Assembly (NCBI RefSeq): GCF_003324165.1
Contig: NW_025407833.1
Location: forward strand, 62,001 to 126,000
Direction of reading: 5' to 3'
DNA: 64,000 nucleotides
From: Naegleria lovaniensis
Lineage: Eukaryota > Heterolobosea > Eutetramitea > Acrasida > Naegleriidae
Below are positions 11,846-20,850 of this stretch, piece by piece. Every line of letters starts with the position of its first letter. Within the stretch, counting starts at the first letter, position 1. The notes under the pieces were generated by a model that was not told the DNA's origin, did not search any database, and saw only the letters and a list, made by a program, of their open reading frames with translations. The translations under genes and the position numbers were made by a program.

Positions 11846-13096
11846 TTATTTCAATGACGTTCCCAATTGAGGGGATGGTTCTGATTCAGCTAAAATTTCC
11901 AAGAAAAGAGTGTCAAGAGCATTGACAATCGGTTGCTCATCGTGTGTGAAGCATTCTCGAAGTTGATTGGCAACAATTTCAAGACGTGCCAATTCGTACT
12001 GAATCCATGAATCAATGCGCTTTCCAGAAAGCATGGAAGACAAAGGGGTTGAAGGAGCTTGTTGCCTCAAAGCTACCAGTTCTTCAATTTCTTTTTCAAT
12101 TTCTAGTGTTCTCCATCTCCTCAATTTACTAAATATGTCATGAAAATTAACTCCTGCTAAATCGTCGAGTGGATGAACTACATTCGTCTGAGTGGAATTG
12201 ATTAGATACATCCATTCTAGAATATTCACATTCATTATGAGATGAATGATCATGAGGGTTTTCTTGACATCCAAACTTTTGCTGTCATTTGCTTGAGTCA
12301 ATGTCAAATAGTTCTTTTTTGCGGTTGAGAGCTTGGAATAGGCGAATGGGTGAGGTCGGTTGTGAATCACTTGAGCAGCAATAGACTTCCATTTATCAAG
12401 CAAGGATGTTTGAACGGCAAGAACCTTGTTTGATGCTAACACATCTATTATTGATGGATTTGCTTTTCGTGTCATGACTAGTGCCTTTCTAAGTTCCCAT
12501 CCAACAATATCTATACTCCTCACAGAATTCGAATTGCATCTGAATATATGCTGCAACGCCTCTGGTATTCGTTCGTTTTTACTGGATCGAAATTCTGGAA
12601 AATTATTTCTCAATTTTAAATAATCGAGAGTCCTACCCACAAAAATTAGTCTAATATCAAAATCCGATGTTGCATCACAATTGTACCCATAACTTCTGCT
12701 CCCTGTTTCAACACAATGTATAATCTTTACATCATGTTTTCTTTGATAGGAATTGAGTTTGTATAAAATTGCGTTTGCAATATCTGCTGGAAGATTGTAT
12801 TGTTCCGATATGTGCAAAGGTAAATCAATGAGGGGATACGGAGTTTGAGTACGAGACTTTGTGTCCTTTGAAGATGTTGCGGAATAATCATTATTTGGTC
12901 GAATTTTCGAGGTGTCCACAGAAATAGTTGGCGTTGGTTTTGATTGATGAATTTCTTGATGAAAATTTCTATTCCTACAAGTACTTTTCATACACTCTCC
13001 TGCCATGATGATGACATGATTCAAATTACTTTTTGATGAGATGAAAACTTCGGAACATGATTTATGCTTGAATAGACCAAAAGTCTTGGACAGCAT
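11846..13096 (-). CDS. RlaP-like (YcgL/COG3541-type) nucleotidyltransferase of the DNA polymerase beta superfamily
   Basis: Single exon, 416 residues, start at 13096 after an A-run. Residues 1-100 are low complexity and may be a targeting or disordered leader. The core shows the polymerase-beta nucleotidyltransferase signature: VETGSRSYGYNCDATSDFD gives the GS helix and the two metal-binding Asp residues (SDFDIR), followed by IDIVGWELRKAL and NPSIIDVL, blocks I know from the bacterial RlaP family. In bacteria RlaP is the predicted nucleotidyltransferase of RNA-repair gene sets; its exact substrate is not settled. The eukaryotic dress (long Ser/Thr leader, A-rich start) argues against contamination, so bacterial transfer into the nuclear genome is the likely origin (inference). 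It is head-to-head with the HD gene, 185 bp apart. Confidence 0.8.
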   Translation of the reverse strand: MLSKTFGLFKHKSCSEVFISSKSNLNHVIIMAGECMKSTCRNRNFHQEIHQSKPTPTISVDTSKIRPNNDYSATSSKDTKSRTQTPYPLIDLPLHISEQYNLPADIANAILYKLNSYQRKHDVKIIHCVETGSRSYGYNCDATSDFDIRLIFVGRTLDYLKLRNNFPEFRSSKNERIPEALQHIFRCNSNSVRSIDIVGWELRKALVMTRKANPSIIDVLASNKVLAVQTSLLDKWKSIAAQVIHNRPHPFAYSKLSTAKKNYLTLTQANDSKSLDVKKTLMIIHLIMNVNILEWMYLINSTQTNVVHPLDDLAGVNFHDIFSKLRRWRTLEIEKEIEELVALRQQAPSTPLSSMLSGKRIDSWIQYELARLEIVANQLRECFTHDEQPIVNALDTLFLEILAESEPSPQLGTSLK

Positions 13097-13281
13097 TTTT
13101 TTTCTCCTTTTTTAAACTCCAAAGAGGATGAAAGAATATCTTCATAAAAACAATGAATGGATGAGGAGGAGGACATTCAAGATGATATTGTTCTCTAAAG
13201 ACAATATAAATAATATTTAAGAAATTATATTTAATTTAAAACTACTGTTACCAAACGAGTAAGAATTAAAAAACAAAAAAA

Positions 13282-14166
13282 ATGTTCTCTTTGCCTCCTT
13301 CGTTTTCATCGGACCCACATGCTCATCAACAACAAAATACTGAAAGCCCCAATTTCATGACGAGTATGGTAGAGCGAGAATGGTTTGATCTCTGCTCTCA
13401 AATTGGTATTCGTGAATTTTCAACCATTTCCAAATGGTGGCAATACATTCGGAATGAATATGATCAGCCTAACTCTCGTTTCTATCATACGACCACACAT
13501 TTATTTCATTTACTCACCCAATGCAGAGATTTGTTTGAAAAAGATTCCCGATTTGGTGGCTCCAAACTATTATCCATGACAGATTTCATCATTATACGAC
13601 TTGCAATTTTCTTTCATGATGTTATTTATGATTCCACTCGAAAAGATAACGAAGAAGCGAGCGCTCGTGTTTTCATGAAATTTGTAAACGAAGCAAAACC
13701 AGAAATGTTGAGAAACGAGGACGTGAAGCGAGTGGGCATGTTTATTGAATGCACGGCCAACCATTTATCTCACAAAGATAAGAAGGATCAATTGCTGTTT
13801 GCTTTTTTAGATTTTGATTTGGCTGTGTTGGCAATGAATACACCAAAAGAAGAAATTCAGTTTTTCAAAGACATTCTGGTCGAATGGAGAAATAAGGAAG
13901 AATTTTTGCAGAGTAGTTATATGAAACATTATGTTGAAAATGTGAGAAAAGAATATGGTCATTTAAGTGACCAAGAATTTGCAAAAGGACGAAGTGCATT
14001 CATTCGAAAAATGTTGGAAAATCCTGACCAACTCTTCTACACCTCAGAAGCAAAAGAAAAATTAGAGAAACAAGCTCTTGTGAATCTCAACATGGAGCTC
14101 TCTCTGTATACAGAGCAAGAAGAAGAAGAAGCGATGATTGCATCTGTACCTTCCAACTCTGAATAA
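13282..14166 (+). CDS. Predicted metal-dependent HD-superfamily phosphohydrolase (COG4339 type)
   Basis: Single exon, 294 residues, with a start in AAAAAAAATG. The HD metal site is visible: first His in RFYHTTTHLFHLL (about residue 68), the HD pair in AIFFHDVIYD (about 110-113), and the distal Asp in FLDFDLAVLA (about 175-180). The sequence between, with NEEASA and NHLS, matches the bacterial family of small predicted HD phosphohydrolases, whose substrate is unknown. The last 40 residues are acidic and probably disordered. The gene diverges from the RlaP-like gene across 185 bp, so both could share a promoter region. No eukaryotic targeting signal is evident, which suggests a cytosolic enzyme. 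Confidence 0.8.
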   Translation: MFSLPPSFSSDPHAHQQQNTESPNFMTSMVEREWFDLCSQIGIREFSTISKWWQYIRNEYDQPNSRFYHTTTHLFHLLTQCRDLFEKDSRFGGSKLLSMTDFIIIRLAIFFHDVIYDSTRKDNEEASARVFMKFVNEAKPEMLRNEDVKRVGMFIECTANHLSHKDKKDQLLFAFLDFDLAVLAMNTPKEEIQFFKDILVEWRNKEEFLQSSYMKHYVENVRKEYGHLSDQEFAKGRSAFIRKMLENPDQLFYTSEAKEKLEKQALVNLNMELSLYTEQEEEEAMIASVPSNSE

Positions 14167-14220
14167 TCACATGATGGTGAGTTGAAAGAGACCTTCTCTC
14201 ATTATATCTCCTTATAAAAA

Positions 14221-15534
14221 ATGTCATTATCAACAACCAGTAAGTAAATATTGATTGGATGGATCATGACCCACTCGGAATGGCAATCATCACAAAGACA
14301 AATTTAAAATTCTCATTCTGGGAGGTTATGGCGTTTTCGGACAAAGATTAACTTCGGAATTGATGAAACCATTTCAACAGCATTTCTTATCCAAGCATCC
14401 AGACACTACTGCGAACCAACAACCATCACATGTGAACAATGGGCCCATCACAAATTTTGATATTATTATTGGAGGAAGAAATTTACAGCATGCTCAAGAA
14501 TTTGCTCGTTCTTTGAATACCAAATCCAAGAATCGAGAGGATTTTAATGCTTTTGCTTCTGGCATATCTGTTGACATTCAAAATGAACAAAATTTCAAAC
14601 AAACGTTACAGGAATTGCAGCCAAACCTCGTCATTCATACCTGTGGACCATTTCAGGGACAAGATTATCATGTCGCTGAAGAATGCATTGAGAATGGAAT
14701 TCATTATTTAGATTTAGCAGATTCCAGACTATTTGTATCTCAATTTTCAAAACATTTGAATGAAAAAGCATTGAAACACAATGTTGTAGCCATCTCTGGA
14801 GTAAGCACAGTTCCTGGACTTTCCTCCGCAGTGATTAAGTATTGTTCACGTGAAAACAATGAATTTGGTTTCAAAGAAATTCACAACGTAGAATGCAATG
14901 TTAGTCCTGGAAATAGAGCTCCACGAGGGAATCTACCATGAGAGCTGTGTTAAGTTATTGTGGAAAAGAAATTCCCATGATTGAAAATTATAAGAAAATC
15001 AATGTGATTGGATGGCAGGGCTTAAAGAAAATTCAATTGAAAGGAACTTCATCCACACGTCATGTCTCTTATTGTGACGTTCCTGATATTGATCTCTTTC
15101 CAGAATATTTTCCTCAACTGAAAGAATACAAGTTCAGAGCTGGATTAGAATTGGGAATTTTTCAATTTGGTTTGCTAGGAATGTCGTATTTAACACGAAT
15201 GGGAATGGTGAAAAATTGGGCAAATTATGCTCCATACCTTAAAAGAATTAGTGAATGGTTTTATAATATGGGGACAGATTCTGGAGGAATGCAAATGATA
15301 TTGAAAGGAATTGATCATCAACACAATTTGAAAATTGTTCAATACGATTTAATCGCACTGAAAGGAGATGGACCACAAATTCCTTCGACGCCAGCAGTCA
15401 TTCTAGCTAGAAAAATTGCACAAAATCAGTTGCAAATAGGAGCTCAACCATGTGTTGGACAATTTACATTGGACGAGTTGATGGAAGCTTTGAAAGAGTT
15501 TAACATTTCCCATTCATTTTCGATTGTGAAGTAA
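14221..15534 (+). CDS. Saccharopine dehydrogenase-like NAD(P)-binding oxidoreductase with an internal frame break
   Basis: Exon 1 (14221-14239) joins exon 2 at 14298 after a 58 bp GTAAGT...AG intron and yields a Rossmann start: KFKILILGGYGVFGQRL (GGxGxxG). Exon 2 continues through ISGVSTVPGLSSAV and SPGNRAPRG. At about 14927-14937 the frame changes: reading resumes one frame over with TMRAVLSYCGKEIP and runs to the stop at 15534. The joined family motif would read APRG-x-S-TMRAVLSY, as if one base were missing. No plausible intron covers the site without deleting the conserved SPGNRAPRG block, so this is either a real 1-nt lesion or an assembly error. About 418 residues in all. The relatives are bacterial and eukaryotic saccharopine-dehydrogenase-like proteins of unclear substrate; a role in lysine metabolism should not be assumed. 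Confidence 0.72.
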
Positions 15535-15662
15535 TCGGGTGTTCAGGGACTTTATTCGACACGTAATTAATTCGGTTTTAACATCTTAAAGGTGAGAAGT
15601 AGACACAAATGAAAAACGAATCATTACATTCAGTATAAATAGTACACGTTATCACATTCAGT

Positions 15663-17972
15663 TTATGGTCGAGGTTGATTGTTAGTTGGTTGAGGATTGT
15701 TAGTTGTTCGAATCTTTCGTGGTGATTTTTTGATTTTTCCTGCCAAACCACGACCAATGGAGAATGACAAACTAAAGTCCTCAGCGGGCAATGAATAGTA
15801 CTTCATGACAAAGGATTTGATCACAGCTCTTGCAGTGGATGGATGTGTTTGAATGTACTTGACACGATCTGAGAAGACCTTTCTCTTCTTGAATGCAGGA
15901 GAGGCAGGTTTCTTCAATTGCTTGTAACCCTTCTTTTGAACCACTAATTTACCCTTCTTATTGAGATAAAGTCTCATATTTTGTCGAATCCATGTCGAAT
16001 GATATTTCGAAATGAAAATAGTGTCTTGTCCAATCTTGTAAGTAACCTTCACACGGATTTTAGATTGGTGGAAACAAATGAGTGGTTTAAATAACACATC
16101 CTTGGTAATTGAAACACCATCAAGCAATTCCTTTGGATCTGGTTTTTCATTGGTCGTACACACGTATGGCTTGTTATTCTTCTTGAGTGGTAAAATAAAG
16201 TAATCCTTGGATGAGTAATCGATAGGTTTTGGTAAGGCAGCATTAAGTTCGTCCTTGTTCACAGCAGCCTCATTGATGGCTCTTTTCTTGTCCACTACAG
16301 CTTGTTCAGCGTTGTACTTGTCTTGCAATAATTTTCTCAAATCTTTAGGAAGATCCACTTTACGAGACGATAACACTTTGCTTGCTTCCTTCAACTTGTT
16401 AGCAATACTTGTGAGGGCCTTTTGCGCTCTCTTAATTAAAATGGTGCAAGTGGCCACGTGCTTCTTGTATTGAACGAGTTTGAGTTTGTTCACTTCGATT
16501 TGTCCCTTGATTTTGGCCTTTTCGACCTCACTCTTGGTTGCATCGAGTTGTTTTTCCAACTTTTCATTATCCTCCTTCACTTGTTGTGACTTTAAGGCGA
16601 AGAGTTTAGCACGACCATTCTCAAAAGTGAGCAAATTCAACACTTTAGAACGGTGATGAATTAAATGGTTCAATACAAAGAGTTGTCTCTTGAATAAAAA
16701 GTAGAGAGCATTAAAGTACTTCTTATTTGCAATCAACACGTCCAATTTGGCATAATTGACAAGATAGGGTGGAATAAATTTCTTCTTTCCAAACTTTTCC
16801 TTTTGTGCCTTTCGAACTTTAACAGCGCTCATCTTTCTACTGAGAGCACTCTTGTATCGTTTCAACAATTTTGCAATATGAAGAGTGATCGCCTTCTTCA
16901 AAACCAAGTAAGCCTTTGCCTTACGAGCTTTGAGTTTTTTAAGATTATTGAGGGCATTCTTCAATTTCTCATTATTCATCTTTTTCAATCGTAATAAACG
17001 AGAAATTTCTCTCTCTGTCTTGATCTTGTTGTGTTGAGCCTCTGCTTGTTGTTCTGGATCTTTGGTTTCCTCCAAAGTTCTTCTTGCCTTGATTTGGAGT
17101 TGTTGCAAAGGATACAACTTCTTGTTGATCAAGGATCTTCTCTTTCTCAACAATTTAATCAATGCTCGTGTTCGGGATGTCTTTTTCACAAGTCCAATAA
17201 ATCCTTTTCGTTTCAAACACAATGGATTGCAATTAAATTCATTCATCTTGGCATGTTGTTGGGAACGAGTCAGAAAGCGTTGATGTTCCAATTGTTGCTC
17301 ACTCTTGGTTGAGAGCGTAGAGACTCCACTCGAATCCAACACTTCATCCAATGTAAAGCCTTCATGGGCGTTACTGGCCGCTTGTTCAATTTCAGCGTCC
17401 ATAAGTCCAGTTTCTTGTTGTAAATTTTCCATCATTTCATTCATCTCGGAATCATTCAGAGATCCACTTTCCAATTCAGCAATGGCTTCTTCCTCTGCTT
17501 CTTCTCCAAGATTAAGAGTCGATGATGATGTTGATTCCATATCCTCTTCCATCAAATGGCTCAACATGTTGGAAACATCCAATGTAGTTGTTGTTGTAGT
17601 AGTACTAGCTCCATGATTTAAAGTATTCTTCATAGATTCCTCTTCGCTCAGTACCGATCCAAAATTCATCAAATTCATCATCACCGAGGTATCATCCTCC
17701 ATCATCATGGTGTCATGAGAGGTACCTCTACCACCACCGCTACTCATCACTAACGCATCGTCTTCTTCTTTTGCTTGAAAAACCGTCGTAGCAGAATCTA
17801 CAACGCGGGAATTTAAAGCAGCGGGAGTGAGTCCGTTTTGTAAGACTTTTTCGTCCATGCCACCTGCCAAGGCGAATCCTAGGGTGGCTAGGAATACGAG
17901 GATGATGAGGAGTGATGATGATTGAATGTTGTTTGAGATGCTCCTCCTATTGATCCACTTGTTGTTTCTCAT
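15663..17972 (-). CDS. Secreted or membrane-anchored Lys-rich coiled-coil protein, family unknown
   Basis: Single exon, 769 residues; start at 17972 in AAAAAATG. A basic N-terminus precedes a hydrophobic stretch (about residues 18-37, LLIILVFLATLGFALAG) that reads as a signal peptide or signal anchor. The chain is sharply segregated by charge: about residues 40-220 are acidic, Ser/Thr/Met-rich and low complexity, then about 240-560 are very basic and helical, full of KxLKxKR-type heptads suitable for a coiled coil. The C-terminal 200 residues look more ordered (IRVKVTYKIGQDTIFISKY, NMRLYLNKKGKLVVQKKG), then a Pro/Asn/Gln tail. I do not recognise a domain. It converges on the preceding gene with 128 bp between stops. 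Confidence 0.7.
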   Translation of the reverse strand: MRNNKWINRRSISNNIQSSSLLIILVFLATLGFALAGGMDEKVLQNGLTPAALNSRVVDSATTVFQAKEEDDALVMSSGGGRGTSHDTMMMEDDTSVMMNLMNFGSVLSEEESMKNTLNHGASTTTTTTTLDVSNMLSHLMEEDMESTSSSTLNLGEEAEEEAIAELESGSLNDSEMNEMMENLQQETGLMDAEIEQAASNAHEGFTLDEVLDSSGVSTLSTKSEQQLEHQRFLTRSQQHAKMNEFNCNPLCLKRKGFIGLVKKTSRTRALIKLLRKRRSLINKKLYPLQQLQIKARRTLEETKDPEQQAEAQHNKIKTEREISRLLRLKKMNNEKLKNALNNLKKLKARKAKAYLVLKKAITLHIAKLLKRYKSALSRKMSAVKVRKAQKEKFGKKKFIPPYLVNYAKLDVLIANKKYFNALYFLFKRQLFVLNHLIHHRSKVLNLLTFENGRAKLFALKSQQVKEDNEKLEKQLDATKSEVEKAKIKGQIEVNKLKLVQYKKHVATCTILIKRAQKALTSIANKLKEASKVLSSRKVDLPKDLRKLLQDKYNAEQAVVDKKRAINEAAVNKDELNAALPKPIDYSSKDYFILPLKKNNKPYVCTTNEKPDPKELLDGVSITKDVLFKPLICFHQSKIRVKVTYKIGQDTIFISKYHSTWIRQNMRLYLNKKGKLVVQKKGYKQLKKPASPAFKKRKVFSDRVKYIQTHPSTARAVIKSFVMKYYSLPAEDFSLSFSIGRGLAGKIKKSPRKIRTTNNPQPTNNQPRP

Positions 17973-18481
17973 TTTTTATCTTGATGGTTGGTGCAGTGAC
18001 TTTTTGGATTGACCCTGACAGGTGACGTTTTGGTGGTATGAAAAAAAATTGGTGGAATGAAAAAAATCCTTATTACAGAACTTGCCTCCTTCCCATACAT
18101 TGGTTGGAGTTTCAATCTTATATTCTGATTCATTCTTTTGAACACCGTTTTTCTTGAGTCTCAAAAAGTTGTTCAATTGTTTTCAAACTTTTTTGAAAAT
18201 TGTGTTTTTCATACAATTTTTTCACTTCGAGAGCTCACACGAACAATTTTTCAGCTCAAAGCTTCAACCGCCATAACCGTCCAGAAAAAATTTCAAAAAA
18301 AAAAGAAAATTCATCCTTTCATCGCTACTCTCTAACGCTGTGGGTGTATTTGTAATCTGGTTTTCTGAAGAATTTGAAAATCATCCAAAGGTTGAACACA
18401 ATACTCGGATTGATAAGAACGATCGGATTGAGTGATTTTCTAATTATTGAGTGTAATTTCAGAATTCGGATCGTGCGCACG
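17973..18481. other. Divergent intergenic region between the Lys-rich protein and SNM1 genes
   Basis: 509 bp separate the two divergent starts. It is AT-rich with homopolymer runs (A-rich near 18283-18310). The SNM1 frame stays open upstream to an ATG at 18374, but the conserved sequence begins only after the ATG at 18482. No other gene is supported. Confidence 0.5.
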
Positions 18482-20762
18482 ATGGCTTCCAATGATGAGG
18501 ATATTAAAATCATTCCCGGTACTGAATTTGTTGTGGATGGATTTAAATATAAACATAAATATAGTACCTTCTTTCTCACTCACTTTCACTCGGACCATGT
18601 AAGTATACTGGTGGTGATTTGATGAAAATTTTGATGAAACATTGTATCTACGGTTAACAACCATTTTGAATTTCCACTCATGTCGAAAACGAACGATGGA
18701 ATAATAGTATGCTGGTCTTATTAAAACTTGGTCGCATGGAATAATCTTTTGTACCATTCCAACATGTAATTTGGTAAAGAAACAATTTACCATTGCTGAC
18801 AAGTATCTTCGTCCTTGTGAATTTAACAAAACGTATGAACATAAAAACGTCAAGTTCACTTTCTTGGATGCAAATCACTGTCCAGGAAGTAGCCTCATTC
18901 TGTTCCAAGTACAAAAAACTGGAAAAGCTTTCTTGCATACTGGTGATATGCGTTTTGATCGATCCAAAATGTTGGATTGTGAAGAATTACGACCTTACAT
19001 GAGAGATGATATTCTAGACATGATCGAAGAAAACAATGGTGGAGCTAGCTCTTCAACAAGACCTCCAAAAAAGTTTCTGGACTCGATATTTATTGACACT
19101 ACCTATTGTGACCCATACTATACATTTCCAAAACAAATGGAAGCTATTGACTTTATTTCTGATCTCATTACAATGAAATTGAACAACAAGTCAAAATCTT
19201 ATCTCATTTTAATTGGAACCTATTTAATTGGAAAAGAAAGAATTGCAGAAGGAATAAGTAAGAAAACAGGGAAGAAAGTATTTGTAACATTTGAAAAGTA
19301 CAAGACACTAGAATGCCTAGCTCTACCTTACATGAACATTTTTACGATGGACATTTCTCAAACCAATATTCACATTGTAAATATGAAAGATATTGCATGG
19401 AAGCGACTTTTTCAAATACGAGCTTCCAATAAGAATGTTGACGAGTAAGTAATTAGTGATCTGATATGATTTATTTATCAATACCTTCATTCACACATGA
19501 ATGAAACTTGTAATCTACTAACTACATCTATATTTTTCACATGTGAACCCAAACTTGACACTTGTTGATGAACAATGCTTTATTTTCAAATGTACAGAAT
19601 TATTGCCATCAAGCCCAGTGCATGGTGTTTCAAAGAAATGGATATTCCAACCTCCATGCCTCTCGACGGATCCATTCCAGAGGTTCCAGTGAAGGCCACT
19701 CGAAATAGCAACATTACACTCATCGAAGTACCCTATAGCGAGCATTCCAGTTTTACAGAGCTGCGAGATTGTGTTGGAACTTTCAACTTTACCAACTTGG
19801 TTCCTACTGTCTACAAGGATCCACATCATAAGGCAAGAATTATTGAAATGTTAGCGGATGATTTTCAATATACTCCAATCACTGTGAAATTTACATTACC
19901 AGAAGTAGTGCTCACTGAGAAAAATGTTGCTTCTTCATCATCCAAATCTTCAACACCAAAAAGAGCTAAAAAGAAAGAAGCTCCCAAGAGGGATGACAAA
20001 CAGAAACCAATTTCACTCTTTTTCAGAGCGAAAAAAGAAGTGAAACCTATCAGCACAGAAGGTCTAGATGTTGTTTCCACACCTTCATCCTCGAGCACGC
20101 CTTCAAAACAAGAAACACCCACTCTCGATCTTGATGATATTGATTTTGACGATTTGGAAGAAATCATGAATGATGATGATATTGTGACAGAGAGCTCGAC
20201 GGATGGAGTCTCTGCTCAAAAACTTTCTGTCTCGGATTCTCCAATGACTCTCTCTGTGACTCCACTCTCGAATACGAGTAGGAGTGTACCATCGCTGGAT
20301 ATTGAACCGATTGATGTTGACGATGATTTTAGAGATGGAAGTCAATTTGCCATGCTGTTGGAAAGTTCGCCCATGACTATGGATTTTTCACCTATTTGCA
20401 TTGATAGCCAAGGAGATGATGACGTTGTACTCAATCCAATACCCAAGTCTTCAAACCCTTTCCTTAAAAACTTGAAAAACTCATCACAACTGTCGTCGAA
20501 AACATCATCTGCCTCAACCACTCCCTCCCTTAATAACCAAAAGACAAAACTCAAGCTAAAAAGGAAATCAACACCCTCTGGCTCATCAAGCGAGACGAAA
20601 AAGTCCAAACCTTCTCCGAATTCATCCTCTTCGACGTCACCACAATCAAGTATTCTTTCTTTCTTTGCTCCTTCTTCTTCAAAGCCAATCACAATCAATG
20701 AGGTTGTAGATGAATCAGGAAATATCATCTTGTCCATTGAAGACGATGACGATGTGCTGTAA
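18482..20762 (+). CDS. PSO2: SNM1/Pso2-family DNA cross-link repair nuclease with two C-terminal PIP-box motifs
   Basis: Three exons, 18482-18598, 18708-19444 and 19598-20762 (introns 109 and 153 bp), give 672 residues. The metallo-beta-lactamase core is complete: THFHSDH ends exon 1 and continues as YAGL in exon 2, with LDANHCPGSS at about residue 92 and LHTGDMRFD at about 117. Beta-CASP motifs follow: IDTTYCDP, LIGTYLIGKER, AIKPSAWCF and the final VPYSEHSSF. Known role: 5'-3' exonuclease that trims interstrand cross-links and complex ends in the nucleus. The last 250 residues are Ser-rich and disordered but contain QKPISLFF (about 420) and QSSILSFF (about 633), both exact fits to the PCNA-interacting QxxIxxFF pattern. 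Human SNM1A also binds PCNA, through an N-terminal region, so the placement here is unusual. An upstream in-frame ATG at 18374 would add 36 residues. Confidence 0.93.
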
Positions 20763-20850
20763 TGGATAAAAAACACAATGCATTTCCTATTTGTGACTAT
20801 GTTTCAATTATTAATAATTTATTATTATTGTGGCATTTTCACAGCAATGT

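Noticed and set aside
14893-14915. A GTAGAA...AG segment as an intron explaining the saccharopine-dehydrogenase frame break
   Set aside because: It would be 29 nt long and would remove the conserved SPGNRAPRG motif.
17305-17616. Plus-strand frame opposite the acidic region of the Lys-rich protein
   Set aside because: It is Ser/Val low complexity complementary to a strong minus-strand gene.
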